From NCBI GenBank assembly GCA_958296135.1, contig CATQHZ010000001.1, positions 3,348,001 to 3,412,000 on the forward strand: DNA of 64,000 nt. Reading direction: 5' to 3'. The position numbers were made by a program, and so were the translations under genes. Position 1 is the first letter of the stretch; every line of letters starts with the position of its first letter. The DNA is from an uncultured Poribacteria bacterium. GTDB taxonomy: Bacteria; Poribacteria; WGA-4E; WGA-3G. Shown here piece after piece: positions 43,137 to 53,579 of the stretch. A model generated the notes under the pieces. That model did no database searches, was not told the DNA's origin, and was given only the letters and a program-made list of their open reading frames with translations.

Positions 43137-45494
43137 ATGCTTGAAATCAGTTCTCAAAGCGTAAAGCGTGGGAGTCGACTCCTGCAAATGTTGATAGTTC
43201 CGCTACTCGGGCTCGGTGTAGTCGAGAAGGCTTTTGCCCAAACCGCTGCCCTCCCCGCCGTGCCAACTGCATGGTGGATTGCCCCGGTCGGCTCCCTTAT
43301 CGCTTTAGGATTCGCATTCTATTTTTACCGTGCTCTCATGAAACAGGATGAGGGCAACGCCACCATGCGCGATATTGCGCAATCCGTGCGAGAAGGCGCG
43401 ATGGCCTACCTCAGACAGCAATATAAAGTCGTCGGCATCGTTTTCGTTGTGCTGTGCCTCATCTTTCTGTTTATGGCTTTTGTCCTGAACGCGCAAAACC
43501 AAGTCGTCCCGTTCGCCTTCCTCACCGGCGGATTTTTCTCCGGGCTCTGCGGGTTCCTCGGCATGAAAACCGCGACCAACGCCTCTGCGCGCACAACAAG
43601 TGCAGCAATGCAAGGCCTGAACGCCGGGTTGAAGGTCGCCTTCCGTGCAGGCGCGGTAATGGGGCTCGTCGTCGTCGGCTTCGCGCTCCTTGATATCACC
43701 GGGTGGTTTCTCATCCTCTACTATGTCTTCCCGAAGGTATTCCCCGGATTTTTGGCGGAGAACCCACTGCCAGAAATTACAGTGATTATGCTGAGCTTCG
43801 GGATGGGCGCGTCAACGCAAGCACTCTTCGCACGCGTCGGCGGCGGCATCTATACGAAAGCGGCCGATGTCGGCGCAGACCTGGTTGGAAAGGTAGAGGC
43901 AGGAATCCCAGAGGATGACCCGAGGAACCCTGCCGTTATCGCAGACAACGTGGGTGATAACGTTGGCGATGTCGCAGGGATGGGGGCAGACCTCTACGAA
44001 TCTTACGCAGGTTCTATCCTCGCGACAGCAGCCCTCGGTGTCGCCGCTGTTGCCGCAAAGGAGCACGATAACCTCGCGCTCCAACTCAAATACCTCTCAG
44101 CACCGATGATTATCGCGGGGATTGGCGTGCTCCTCTCAATCCTGGGCATCTACATGGTGCGGACGAAAGAAGGCGCATCAATGAAGCAGTTGATGAGTTC
44201 GCTGAACCTCGGCATTAACGGGAGCGCGCTCGGCATCGCGCTTTTGTCCATTCCTGTGTTGCTCTACCTCGATTTGCCCAACAAATGGCAGATTTGGGGC
44301 GCGATTGTCACCGGGCTCGCCGCCGGCCTGATTATCGGCAAAGTCACGGAAGTGTTCACTTCTCACGATTATGCGCCGACGCGCGCCATCGCGAAGCAGG
44401 CGAAAACCGGACCCGCCACCGTAATCATTGAAGGCATCGCGGTGGGAATGGAATCTACCGCCATTCCGGTTCTGACGATTATCGCCGCGGTGGCCATCAG
44501 TTATTATCTCCCCGGCGGTACAAGCGCGCCATTGATGGGACTCTACGGTGTCGGCATCGCCGCAGTCGGCATGCTCGCAACGCTCGGTATCACGTTGGCA
44601 ACCGATGCCTACGGCCCCATCGCGGACAATGCGGGTGGAAACGCCGAAATGTCTGAATTGGAAAAGAGCGTTCGAGAACGCACTGACCAGCTCGATGCAC
44701 TCGGAAACACGACAGCTGCAACAGGAAAAGGGTTTGCCATCGGCTCGGCGGCACTCACCGCACTCGCGCTTTTGGCTGCTTACCTCGAAGAGATACGATA
44801 CGGCCTGAAACACCTCGCGGGCATGGATACACTGACTATCCCCGGTGAAGGCAGCATTGATACACTGAAGGTGACAATCAACCAATTCATGGTATACTAC
44901 AACGTCACGCTGATGAATCCCCAAGTACTGATCGGGCTGTTTATCGGCGCGGTGATGGCGTTCTATTTCTGCGCGCTCACGATGAAGGCAGTCGGCCGAG
45001 CAGCAGGAGCCATGGTAGAAGAAGTTCGCCGCCAACTCCGAGAGAAACCAGGCATCATGAAGCGCGAAGAGAAGCCGGATTACGCGCGATGCGTTGAAAT
45101 CTCAACCGCCGGGGCGCAACGGGAAATGATTTTTCCCTCGCTCCTCGCGATTATTGTTCCTGTTGCTGTCGGCTTAATTTTTAATGTCGCCGGGGTGCTA
45201 GGACTCCTCGCAGGCGGGTTAGCCAGCGGATTCGTGTTGGCTGTCATGATGGCGAATGCAGGCGGCGCATGGGACAACGCCAAAAAGTTCATCGAACAAG
45301 GCGCACACGGCGGCAAAAACTCCGAGGAACACAAAGCCACCGTTGTAGGCGATACCGTCGGCGATCCGTTCAAAGACACCGCCGGGCCCTCGCTGAATAT
45401 CTTGATTAAGTTGATGTCAATGGTTTCCGTGGTGTTTGCAGGCCTCATCGCCAAATATGGCGGCGCAGTCAGCGGATGGTTGGGCATGCAATAA
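43137..45494 (+). CDS. hppA: Membrane-bound ion-pumping pyrophosphatase
   Basis: A 785-residue, ~16-helix protein that uses PPi hydrolysis to pump H+ or Na+. The substrate motif NVGDNVGDVAGMGADLYESY (about residue 275) and the C-terminal DTVGDPFKDTAGPSLNILIK are intact. The segment GNTTAATGKGFAIGSAALTA has Ala and Gly at the positions that mark K+-dependent enzymes. The N-terminus includes a signal-like segment (MLIVPLLGLGVVEKAFAQ) before the usual first helix. ATG 43137 has AGGAGG 6 bases upstream. Whether it pumps H+ or Na+ is not clear from sequence. Confidence 0.96.
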   Translation: MLEISSQSVKRGSRLLQMLIVPLLGLGVVEKAFAQTAALPAVPTAWWIAPVGSLIALGFAFYFYRALMKQDEGNATMRDIAQSVREGAMAYLRQQYKVVGIVFVVLCLIFLFMAFVLNAQNQVVPFAFLTGGFFSGLCGFLGMKTATNASARTTSAAMQGLNAGLKVAFRAGAVMGLVVVGFALLDITGWFLILYYVFPKVFPGFLAENPLPEITVIMLSFGMGASTQALFARVGGGIYTKAADVGADLVGKVEAGIPEDDPRNPAVIADNVGDNVGDVAGMGADLYESYAGSILATAALGVAAVAAKEHDNLALQLKYLSAPMIIAGIGVLLSILGIYMVRTKEGASMKQLMSSLNLGINGSALGIALLSIPVLLYLDLPNKWQIWGAIVTGLAAGLIIGKVTEVFTSHDYAPTRAIAKQAKTGPATVIIEGIAVGMESTAIPVLTIIAAVAISYYLPGGTSAPLMGLYGVGIAAVGMLATLGITLATDAYGPIADNAGGNAEMSELEKSVRERTDQLDALGNTTAATGKGFAIGSAALTALALLAAYLEEIRYGLKHLAGMDTLTIPGEGSIDTLKVTINQFMVYYNVTLMNPQVLIGLFIGAVMAFYFCALTMKAVGRAAGAMVEEVRRQLREKPGIMKREEKPDYARCVEISTAGAQREMIFPSLLAIIVPVAVGLIFNVAGVLGLLAGGLASGFVLAVMMANAGGAWDNAKKFIEQGAHGGKNSEEHKATVVGDTVGDPFKDTAGPSLNILIKLMSMVSVVFAGLIAKYGGAVSGWLGMQ

Positions 45495-45506
45495 AGGAAG
45501 GCAAAC

Positions 45507-46001
45507 GTGAAATTCACAAACCTCATCGTCTATGCACTAGGCTCGCTTGTCATCTGCATCGTCGGGTGCCAACGGGGCAGCGGAGATCTTGTCGCCATCT
45601 CTTCGGATGCAGTGCCGGTTGAAGTTGAAAACTGGGGAACCGTCGTTGTTGCCGATAAAGCCGATAAATGGGGAACTGATGACTATGTCCTGAACGCCGC
45701 TACGATAACCGGCGATACGCTGACGCTCAATGTATCCTACAGCGGTGGATGTAAACGCCATGACTTCACACTCGTCGTCGCAGCGGCATTCATGGAGTCA
45801 CTTCCGGTGCAACTCAGCGTCACGCTTGCTCACGACGCGAACGACGACACGTGCGAGGCATTCCCAACCGAAGACTATCACTTTGCCCTCGGTGCAATCA
45901 AAACGCTGTATCAGAAGGCTTACGGGCAGGGAGCAGGCACCATCGTCTTACGCCTTGAAGACGCGCCGGATGGACACATTATCTATGAATGGACGATGTA
46001 A
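45507..46001 (+). CDS. Predicted lipoprotein, function unknown
   Basis: A 164-residue protein with a lipoprotein signal: MKFTNLIVYALGSLVICIVGC, quoted in two parts as LGSLVICI and VGC, with Cys at residue 21. The mature part is beta-rich (NAATITGDTLTLNVSYSGGC, HDFTLVVAAAF) and has three further Cys that could pair. I recognise no named family. It follows hppA by 12 bases and has AAGGAAGG before the ATG, so it is likely in the hppA transcript. Processing by lnt and transport by LolCD, both in this window, would be expected. Confidence 0.75.
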   Translation: MKFTNLIVYALGSLVICIVGCQRGSGDLVAISSDAVPVEVENWGTVVVADKADKWGTDDYVLNAATITGDTLTLNVSYSGGCKRHDFTLVVAAAFMESLPVQLSVTLAHDANDDTCEAFPTEDYHFALGAIKTLYQKAYGQGAGTIVLRLEDAPDGHIIYEWTM

Positions 46002-46044
46002 ATTGTGGTTCATTCTCCGGTAGGTGCGCATCGTTCGTCCCCGG

Positions 46045-46069
46045 TAGGCGCGCTTTCAAAGCGCGCCTA
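46045..46069. repeat. Long palindromic repeat upstream of ilvD
   Basis: TAGGCGCGCTTT-C-AAAGCGCGCCTA has perfect 12-base arms; it is preceded by CCGG. It lies in the leader before ilvD and is the longest perfect copy of the dispersed repeat. Confidence 0.9.
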
Positions 46070-46104
46070 TCAACTACTGATGCAAATTTGTAGGAGAACA
46101 AAAA

Positions 46105-47784
46105 ATGTCAAATCAACTCAAACCCCGAAGTTATGCAATTACCGATGGTCCAGACCGCGCCGCCGCCCGAACCATGCTTATGTTCGGTGACGGCGGCTTG
46201 TCCCCGGCAGACCTGGATAAACCTATCATCGGGGTTGCGAATACGTGGATCGAAATCGGGCCGTGCAATTTTCATCTGCGGCGACTCGCGGCGAAAGTCA
46301 AGGAAGGCATTCGCGCCGCGGGCGGCACCCCGCTTGAATTCAACACCGTCAGTATCTCCGATGGAATTACGATGGGCACGGAGGGAATGAAAACCTCGCT
46401 CATTAGCCGCGAGATTATCGCCGATTCCATCGAACTCGTCTCCATCGGAAACATGTTCGATGCTGTCGTCGCGCTCTGTGGGTGCGACAAAACGGTGCCG
46501 GGCACCGTCATGGCACTCGCGCGGTTGGATATCCCCTCGCTCACACTCTACGGCGGTTCCATCATGCCTGGCCATTTCCACGGACGCGATGTCACTATCC
46601 AAGATGTATTTGAGGCAGTAGGACAGCACGCTGAAGGCACGATAACCGTCGAGGAACTCGATGACTTGATTAGCAAAGGCTGCCCGGGGCCCGGGGCCTG
46701 CGGCGGACAATTCACTGCCAATACGATGGCTACAGCGGTGGAAATGCTAGGCATCGCGCCGATGGGAAGCGGCAGCGTACCAGCTGTCGCCGAGGAAAAA
46801 GACAGCGTGGCATACGAAGCCGGGCAATTGGTAATGGACATGTTAGCCGCCGATCGCCGGCCCAGCCAGATTATCACCCGCAACTCCCTGGAAAATGCGA
46901 TTACCTCCATCGCCGCGACAGGCGGTTCTACTAACGGCGTTTTGCATCTGCTCGCCATTGCACACGAGGCACAGATTCCAATAACGCTTGAGGATTTCCA
47001 CGCTATCAGTCAAAGAACGCCTGTGCTCGCAGATCTGAAACCGGGGGGACAGTTCGTCGCCACGGATCTCTATCGCGCCGGCGGAATTCCGCTGCTCGCA
47101 AAACGTCTCGCAGAAGCCGACTTACTCCACACTGACGAACTCACCGTTACCGGAAAGACTCTCGGTGATGAAACACGGCGAGCCGTTGAAACCGAGAACC
47201 AGAAAGTCGTGATGCCGGTAGACAAACCGCTCAAACCGACCGGGGGGTTTGCCATCCTCAGAGGCAACTTGGCACCCGATGGCTGTGTTATCAAATTAGC
47301 GGGACAAGACAAGACGCTGCACCGCGGGCCCGTGCGTGTCTTTGAACGCGAGGAAGATACCTTTGCTGCAATTAAAGGCGGAAAAATCAGACCCGGCGAT
47401 GTGGTGGCCATCCGTTATGAAGGACCCACCGGCGGACCCGGCATGCGCGAGATGCTTGGGGTGACAGCAGCAATCGTCGGCGCAGGGTTGAGCGAAGACG
47501 TCGCGCTTTTAACCGATGGCAGATTCTCCGGGGCAACGCACGGCTTCATGATTTGCCACGTTGCACCTGAAGCAGCGAAGGGCGGCCCCCTCGCTATCCT
47601 CGAAGAGGGAGATACCGTCGTGATTGACGCGGTGAACCGTCGGCTGGATGTTGAACTCTCCGATACCGAAATGCAGGCACGTCTGAAGAAGTGGACCCCG
47701 CCGCAGCCGCGCTATGCCCGCGGTGTCATGGCAAAATACGCGAATGCTGTCTCTTCTGCATCTGAAGGCGCAGTAACAGCGTAA
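46105..47784 (+). CDS. ilvD: Dihydroxy-acid dehydratase
   Basis: A 559-residue iron-sulfur dehydratase making the 2-oxo acid precursors of valine and isoleucine. Cluster cysteines are visible in [24 protein letters not shown] and [20 protein letters not shown]-terminal [18 protein letters not shown] and the final [11 protein letters not shown] are typical. ATG 46105 has GTAGGAG upstream. It supplies substrate for the ilvE product encoded about 30 kb away. Confidence 0.97.
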   Translation: MSNQLKPRSYAITDGPDRAAARTMLMFGDGGLSPADLDKPIIGVANTWIEIGPCNFHLRRLAAKVKEGIRAAGGTPLEFNTVSISDGITMGTEGMKTSLISREIIADSIELVSIGNMFDAVVALCGCDKTVPGTVMALARLDIPSLTLYGGSIMPGHFHGRDVTIQDVFEAVGQHAEGTITVEELDDLISKGCPGPGACGGQFTANTMATAVEMLGIAPMGSGSVPAVAEEKDSVAYEAGQLVMDMLAADRRPSQIITRNSLENAITSIAATGGSTNGVLHLLAIAHEAQIPITLEDFHAISQRTPVLADLKPGGQFVATDLYRAGGIPLLAKRLAEADLLHTDELTVTGKTLGDETRRAVETENQKVVMPVDKPLKPTGGFAILRGNLAPDGCVIKLAGQDKTLHRGPVRVFEREEDTFAAIKGGKIRPGDVVAIRYEGPTGGPGMREMLGVTAAIVGAGLSEDVALLTDGRFSGATHGFMICHVAPEAAKGGPLAILEEGDTVVIDAVNRRLDVELSDTEMQARLKKWTPPQPRYARGVMAKYANAVSSASEGAVTA

Positions 47785-47895
47785 AGCAGCGAGGAAACTA
47801 CGCGAGACTTGGAACGCAGCGCGGGGGCTGTCCGCCGCAATCTCTCAACAGAGAAGGCGCACAACCTACCCTATACATGCACAAATTAGCATGCA

Positions 47896-47918
47896 AGGCG
47901 CGCTCCCAAAGCGCGCCT
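47896..47918. repeat. Palindromic repeat downstream of ilvD
   Basis: AGGCGCGCT-CCCAA-AGCGCGCCT, then ACCGG, is a perfect 9-bp stem of the dispersed family. It lies 111 bases after the ilvD stop. Confidence 0.85.
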
Positions 47919-47948
47919 ACCGGTTCGTCTCGCGTCAATAAAAAAACG

Positions 47949-47977
47949 TTGACAGGAAATGCATTTTATGCTAAAAT
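47949..47977 (+). promoter_or_regulatory. Sigma70-type promoter for the WD40 gene
   Basis: A perfect TTGACA (47949-47954), a 17-base spacer and TAAAAT (47972-47977) precede the ATG at 48054. Confidence 0.8.
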
Positions 47978-48053
47978 CCCGCGCGTAGGACTAAATTGAG
48001 CAGCCAAACGATTTTTTGACAAGGGAAGTCGCGACATCAAGGAGATAAACCTT

Positions 48054-49835
48054 ATGAAAAAGATGCTACTGTTATCAGTATCCATTGTGATGACTGCTGT
48101 TTTGAGTCTATCACGCGCATTTGCCGCAGATTACACCAAGTGGCATTTGCCGGAAGGGGCCGAAGCGCGGCTCGGCAAAGGGTGGATAAACGAATTGGAG
48201 TTTTCTCCGGACGGAGCGCAGCTTGCTGTGGGCACCACCATTGGTATCTGGATATACGATGTCCACACCGGTAAAGAACTTAAACTGCTCACCGGCGATA
48301 TGGGCAGTGTGAAGGCTGTAGCCTATTCCCCGCTTGGATTTTACCTTGTCAGTGGTTATTCAGACCGGACGGTGCGCGTTTGGGACATCAGCACCGGCGA
48401 GGTTATGATAACTCTCACAGGACATACGGGAGCCATCCACACGGTGGACTTTTCGCCCGATGGCAGCATAATTGCCAGCGGCAGCGCAGATAAGACTATC
48501 CGCTTGTGGCACGCGAGCACCGGCGAACTTATGTCGATTCTACCAGGGTATGAGGGCACCGTTTATACCGTTAAGTTCTCACCCGATGGAAGAATGCTCG
48601 CCGGGGGCAGTGAGGATGCCACGCTCCGAGTCTGGCGGACTGGAACAGGGGAGCAGATGTATGAATTTACAGAACATACCGAGGCAATTCAGAGTTTAGC
48701 GTTCTCACCAGGAGGGCTCATCCTTGCCAGTGCAAGTACCGATGGAACAGTTCAGTTTTGGAGCTTAAAGGAACCCGCACATCGACTTTTCCCTCCAACG
48801 CAACACGATACCCCTGTTTACGCCGTTTCCTTCTCACCTGATGGCAATACGTTCGCGACCGGCAGTGCAAACAAGGCCATTCAGTTGGGCGACGCAACTA
48901 CCGGCCGCCTTGTATCCACGCTTGAGGGACATAAAGATTCTGTACCTAAAATTGCCTTCTCACCCGATGGCAGCACTTTTGCGAGTGGGAGTTTGGACGG
49001 CACCGTCCGGGTGTGGGATACTCGCCTTCACCGCGAAATATCCCAGATGGCGGGGCACGTAGGCCGTGTCAAAGCGTTGGTATACGTTGAGGACAATCGC
49101 ATCCGTGCCAGCGGTGAAGCGTTTGATGGCAAACTGCGTTTGTGGGATGCAGGTAGCAGCCGAGAATTGTCCATCCTTCCAGAACACACCGGTTTAACCC
49201 ACGTCGCCGCCTTCTCATGGGACAGCAAAATCCTTGCAAGTGCAGGAAATTCAGATGGAACAACCCTCTTATCCGATATCGCAGGCGGAGTCTGGGATGA
49301 CTTGTTGGATGTGAACCGTCACCAGCGAGTCTCTACGCTTAAAGGGAATGAACACGGCATCACTGCCTTGGCGTTTTCTCCGGAGGGAACCACCCTTGCG
49401 AGCGGCGGACTAGATGGAAAAATTCATCTATTGGATATCAACACGGGCCGTTCACTGAAAACCCTCAAGGGACCCGAGAGCAGTGTCACCGCGCTGGCCT
49501 TCTCAGCAACGGGCAGTCTGCTGGTAAGCGGTGAATCGAACGGCACAGTGCGAGTCTGGAATGCCCTGACAGGACAAGAAACATTAGATTTCAAAATCCT
49601 CGCCGGTGCGATTGGCGCATTGGCATTTTCACGAGATAACCGACTCCTCGCTCTCGGAGACTCGGAAGGCACAATTCGGTTATTCGGTTTTGAGAGAGAA
49701 CTTGACGAAACAATCGTTACCCGACACACTCGCAAGATTACAGCGTTGATGTTTTCCAAGAATGGGAACATCCTAGCCAGTGGCAGCGAAGACGGAACGA
49801 TTCTCCTCTGGGATACACAAATTGGTAAACGCTAA
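48054..49835 (+). CDS. Secreted WD40-repeat protein
   Basis: A 593-residue protein with a signal peptide (MKKMLLLSVSIVMTAVLSLS, cleavage near AFA/ADY) and about 12-13 WD40 repeats. The repeated pattern is 'FSPDG..lASGS.D.tirlWd', for example FSPDGSIIASGSADKTIRLW near residue 135. This predicts one or two beta-propellers in the periplasm or on the cell surface, used for protein binding. One repeat (around residues 395-425, ASAGNSDGTTLLSDIAGGV) is irregular. Two TPR protein genes follow on the same strand, but the 102-base gap holds repeat sequence. Confidence 0.92.
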   Translation: MKKMLLLSVSIVMTAVLSLSRAFAADYTKWHLPEGAEARLGKGWINELEFSPDGAQLAVGTTIGIWIYDVHTGKELKLLTGDMGSVKAVAYSPLGFYLVSGYSDRTVRVWDISTGEVMITLTGHTGAIHTVDFSPDGSIIASGSADKTIRLWHASTGELMSILPGYEGTVYTVKFSPDGRMLAGGSEDATLRVWRTGTGEQMYEFTEHTEAIQSLAFSPGGLILASASTDGTVQFWSLKEPAHRLFPPTQHDTPVYAVSFSPDGNTFATGSANKAIQLGDATTGRLVSTLEGHKDSVPKIAFSPDGSTFASGSLDGTVRVWDTRLHREISQMAGHVGRVKALVYVEDNRIRASGEAFDGKLRLWDAGSSRELSILPEHTGLTHVAAFSWDSKILASAGNSDGTTLLSDIAGGVWDDLLDVNRHQRVSTLKGNEHGITALAFSPEGTTLASGGLDGKIHLLDINTGRSLKTLKGPESSVTALAFSATGSLLVSGESNGTVRVWNALTGQETLDFKILAGAIGALAFSRDNRLLALGDSEGTIRLFGFERELDETIVTRHTRKITALMFSKNGNILASGSEDGTILLWDTQIGKR

Positions 49836-49937
49836 CCGATATCCCGCCACCTTTCGTAGGCGCAATCTCTCATCGCGACATCTTTTCTCGGTAGGAGCGA
49901 TTTCCAATCGCGAAACCACTTTTTGACGAGTTGAAAA

Positions 49938-51314
49938 ATGGATGCGATAACACAAGCCCACTACAACCTCGGCACCGCTTACCTGAACGAGAAGCAGTAT
50001 ACTGAAGCGATTGCCGCGTTTCAAAAGGCGATAGAGACAGATACCGATTTTGCGGAAGCACATGGACAACTCGGAATCGCCTATTTTGAATTGGACAGGT
50101 TTGACGAAGCAGGAACAGCAGCGAAGGAGGCCATCAGGCTGAATCCGAACTATCAGCCCGCGCTCAAACTTTTAGACGCTCTCAAACAAGAACATTACGA
50201 CAATGGGCTCGCTCTCCTCACCGAAGAAGGATACGATGGCGCAATCGCAGAATTCAAAGCGGCGATAGAAATCGACCCGGGGCTCATCGAAGCACACCAC
50301 GCACTAGGACTCGCTTATCTCGCAATAGGCAAACTGGAAATGGCGAAAGAGAGGGCCGAAGAAGCGTTAAGGCTCGACGCGGAATATGAACCTGCCCAGG
50401 CTCTTTTGGATGCCATCAAGCCAGCACCAATACCTCCGGTGGAAGCAAAACTGCAAGCACCGCCCCCGGAAGCAAACGAGGAAGAGGAAGAGCAAACGTC
50501 CCCAACGGAGGTAACTCAGGAAGCAGCGCCGCAAGCACCGTCGTCACTGAAAACCACGCAGGGCTCGCCGGAAAAAGAGAAGCATTATGAGCAGGGAATT
50601 GCTTTTCTAAACAACGGACAATCTGAACACGCGATTGCCGCGTTCAAAAGCGCGAAAAACCTTGATGCGAATTATCGGGATGCACACTACGGGCTTGGCC
50701 TCGCCTATCTGAGAGTTGGTGCCTTGGACATCGCGGAAGAAGCGGCCGAGGAAGCACTCCGAATCGATTCCAACTTTTTGCCCGCGCATCAACTTTTGGA
50801 TTCAATTGATTTCCAAAATACGCAGGCGAGAAAGCGGAGACGTTGGCGGAAAGTCGCGGTGGCTGTCGGTATCGTCGGGATAGCACTCATCGCTTTCGGC
50901 GCATTTCAACTGGGCTTCTTAAATGCATGGCTGAAACCCGCGCCACCGCCGAAGTTGGCCATCACTAAAGTCGCCTTAAATGAACACTCGGGGAACGGCT
51001 TCCTTGATGCAAACGAAAGTGGACGCATTCTGATAACCATCCAGAATAACGGCGGTGATGTCAGAAACGTCCAGGTGAAACTGGACCCGAGTCATCGCGC
51101 TGGCTTACGCTACAAACCCGTCTTAACACTCCAACAACTGGGTGGAAACAGCGAGCAGACTCTCACAATCCCGATTTCCGCCGAGGGGAGTATTCAGGGG
51201 CAAACCGTGAAATTGAACATCAACGTGATGGACAAGAATGGCATGCCGCTCGTATCTGAAGCCTTTTCTTTCAAAACGCAACCTTTGCCGCTTTCACCGC
51301 TGCCGGTTCGATAA
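49938..51314 (+). CDS. TPR protein with one membrane helix and CARDB-like C-terminal domain
   Basis: A 458-residue protein. The N-terminal 150 residues are TPR repeats (AHYNLGTAYLNEKQYTEAIA; AHHALGLAYLAIGKLEMAKE), followed by a Pro/Glu-rich linker, two more TPRs (about 210-280), a basic stretch ARKRRRWRK and a membrane helix (VAVAVGIVGIALIAFGAF). The C-terminal domain (GFLDANESGRILITIQNNGG) resembles CARDB adhesion-type folds. The TPR part would be cytoplasmic and the last domain outside. It is followed 18 bases later by another TPR gene. Confidence 0.85.
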   Translation: MDAITQAHYNLGTAYLNEKQYTEAIAAFQKAIETDTDFAEAHGQLGIAYFELDRFDEAGTAAKEAIRLNPNYQPALKLLDALKQEHYDNGLALLTEEGYDGAIAEFKAAIEIDPGLIEAHHALGLAYLAIGKLEMAKERAEEALRLDAEYEPAQALLDAIKPAPIPPVEAKLQAPPPEANEEEEEQTSPTEVTQEAAPQAPSSLKTTQGSPEKEKHYEQGIAFLNNGQSEHAIAAFKSAKNLDANYRDAHYGLGLAYLRVGALDIAEEAAEEALRIDSNFLPAHQLLDSIDFQNTQARKRRRWRKVAVAVGIVGIALIAFGAFQLGFLNAWLKPAPPPKLAITKVALNEHSGNGFLDANESGRILITIQNNGGDVRNVQVKLDPSHRAGLRYKPVLTLQQLGGNSEQTLTIPISAEGSIQGQTVKLNINVMDKNGMPLVSEAFSFKTQPLPLSPLPVR

Positions 51315-51332
51315 ACTGATAAGGAGGACGCG

Positions 51333-53504
51333 ATGAATTCAAGAATATGGGGAATTATTGGGGGCGTGGCTTTGGTGCTCGCGCTCCTCTCACCCCTCGT
51401 GTTAGGCAGCTCCAAAAAGGTCGAGCGGCTCTTTGAGGATGCTGAAAAGTTGTATCAGCGCGCGAATTACAAAGACGCAATCGGCAAATATCGCGACGCA
51501 CTCAGCGCATCGAAAAAGTTCGGCGTGAACACCGAACGGATTGACGGGGATTTCACCACACTTGTCAACTATAAAATCGCGCGCTGTTATTATGAGCTCG
51601 CGCAACAATCGGGCAACATCAATCACTACGCGACCGCGCTCAGCCACGTGAAAGCGGTTTTTCCAAACGCAGATGTTGTCAAGCATCGAGAAGAACTAAC
51701 CTACCTCTGGGCACAGATTCTCCGCGCGACAGAACAGGTTGAGTCAGCAAAAGCGAAGTTCGCCTCACTGATCGAAAACTTTCCAAATAGCCGCTATATT
51801 GGGAATGCACGGCAAGCACTTGAGGATATGAACGCTGATAATCCAAATCCACCCCCTGTGCCGCCTGAATGGCTCGAGGACGCGCAAGATTTACTGGATG
51901 CGGAAGACTATGAGGCAGCATATCAGGCATTTGATAAGGCTGTTAACGACGAAAATCTTCAGAACCGACCCGAAATTCGGGCGGAGGCGATGTTCAAAGC
52001 CGCCTACTGTTTGGCTCAACTCAGCCGAAACAGCGAGGCACTTGACTACTATTCAGAACTTATCAAGAAATTTCCCGAAAACAGTAGTTACGTCACCAAG
52101 GCTTATGTCAACAAAGGGCAGATTTACGCTGCCCAAAGGGACTACGTCAACGCGCGCGAAAACTATGAAGCCGCCATGTCTGCCACGGAAGACCAGGGCC
52201 GGAAGGCAGAAATTTATGAGATTTATCATCAGACTTATCTCGTTCCAATGCGAGTGCGCACGCTCGCCAACATTGAAGAAAGGGAGTGGGAACAGAAACG
52301 TTCTGAGAAAGCGGCCGAAAAATACGCACGCCTCATCAACGCGAATAGGTTATGGGGAGAAAGACAATTCCTTGAAGCAGCCAAGGAATACGAAGCATTC
52401 GCAGCCGAACGACCGGCTGACACAGAAGTGCCTTACGCCATTTATCAAAGCGGCAGATGCTATTACCTCGCCGCTTTTGAAAAGGCGGAGCCATTTGGAA
52501 AGGCTGTCACTGTCTTCCAAAAACTCATCGATGCCTATCGGGACAGCGAATATGCTATTAAAGCTTACCACGGCATAGCATTAGTTTACCGCAATTGGGC
52601 GCAGAAACACGGCGATGACTCCAAATGGTGGCTCGCCATCAAAACGGTAGAGACAGCAAACGAAAAATACGCGGGCACTGAGAATGAGATAGTCAGGGAA
52701 ATCCTCGGCCGTATGAAGCCAATCAAAGATAGCGCGCTCGCCTATTTAGGCACGATGGCGAAATCCAAGGCACAAGTCGCAATTGAGAAAGCAGAGAAGG
52801 ACATCCAACGCGCGAACAAACGCAATACACAGAAGCATGCCGCTGCTTTAATGCAGGAATCGGTAAAGCTGCTTACGCATGCGAAGACAGCACTCGGAAC
52901 TGCGAATTACGATTACGCTTTTAACTTAGCTGAAGAGGCATCGAAAAAAGCGCGCGAGGCAGTCAATAAGGCACGCATCGCGGAAAACCGGCAGAGTACC
53001 TACGCCCTCAAAGAGAATTACGTCTATGAAGGACACGAGGCTCTGGAAAAAGGCGCGCTTGTCACAGCGGAAAAGAAGGCGCGGCAGGCGTTGAAAATCG
53101 ATCGGAACTCTCGCGCCGCCCACCGACTTTTGAACGCGATAAAGCAGACATACTACGGTGAAGGACTGGCGTTCCTTGACGACAACCGGTATCCCCAAGC
53201 CATAACCGCGTTTGAGAACGCTGCAAGAATTGACAGGAGTTTCGCAAAAGCGCACTGCAATCTCGGAGTTGTCTACATTGAGCAGAACCAAGCGGCCAAG
53301 GCGATTGCTCCGCTTAAAAAGGCTATAGAAGCGGACGCGAATTTTAAGGAAGCGCACTTTAACCTCAGCATCGCTTACATGCGCCTTGGCCGATTTGAAT
53401 TGGCGCGCAACACGGCAGAAATTGTCGTGGCTCTTTGCGGAACCTCTCGGAAAGAACCGGTCTGCGAAGCCGCCAAAATGCTTTTGAAGTCTATTGCCGA
53501 TTAA
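51333..53504 (+). CDS. TPR protein with N-terminal membrane anchor
   Basis: A 723-residue protein with one N-terminal hydrophobic segment (GIIGGVALVLALLSPLVLG). Many TPR or BamD/YbgF-like helical repeats follow (for example ALDYYSELIKKFPENSSYVT and AAKEYEAFAAERPADTEVPY). It has a Lys/Ala-rich coiled region around residues 480-560 and closing TPRs (AHCNLGVVYIEQNQAAKAIA). It probably scaffolds a complex outside the cytoplasm. ATG 51333 has AAGGAGG upstream; it forms an operon with the preceding TPR gene. Confidence 0.85.
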   Translation: MNSRIWGIIGGVALVLALLSPLVLGSSKKVERLFEDAEKLYQRANYKDAIGKYRDALSASKKFGVNTERIDGDFTTLVNYKIARCYYELAQQSGNINHYATALSHVKAVFPNADVVKHREELTYLWAQILRATEQVESAKAKFASLIENFPNSRYIGNARQALEDMNADNPNPPPVPPEWLEDAQDLLDAEDYEAAYQAFDKAVNDENLQNRPEIRAEAMFKAAYCLAQLSRNSEALDYYSELIKKFPENSSYVTKAYVNKGQIYAAQRDYVNARENYEAAMSATEDQGRKAEIYEIYHQTYLVPMRVRTLANIEEREWEQKRSEKAAEKYARLINANRLWGERQFLEAAKEYEAFAAERPADTEVPYAIYQSGRCYYLAAFEKAEPFGKAVTVFQKLIDAYRDSEYAIKAYHGIALVYRNWAQKHGDDSKWWLAIKTVETANEKYAGTENEIVREILGRMKPIKDSALAYLGTMAKSKAQVAIEKAEKDIQRANKRNTQKHAAALMQESVKLLTHAKTALGTANYDYAFNLAEEASKKAREAVNKARIAENRQSTYALKENYVYEGHEALEKGALVTAEKKARQALKIDRNSRAAHRLLNAIKQTYYGEGLAFLDDNRYPQAITAFENAARIDRSFAKAHCNLGVVYIEQNQAAKAIAPLKKAIEADANFKEAHFNLSIAYMRLGRFELARNTAEIVVALCGTSRKEPVCEAAKMLLKSIAD

Positions 53505-53579
53505 TACCAAATGTCGCAATGCGTCAGGAAGGATATAGAAATCAGCCCTGACAGCGGTTCAATACCCTCTAAAACGGCA

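Noticed and set aside
44178-45035. A 285-residue minus-strand open frame
   Set aside because: It is antisense to the membrane pyrophosphatase.
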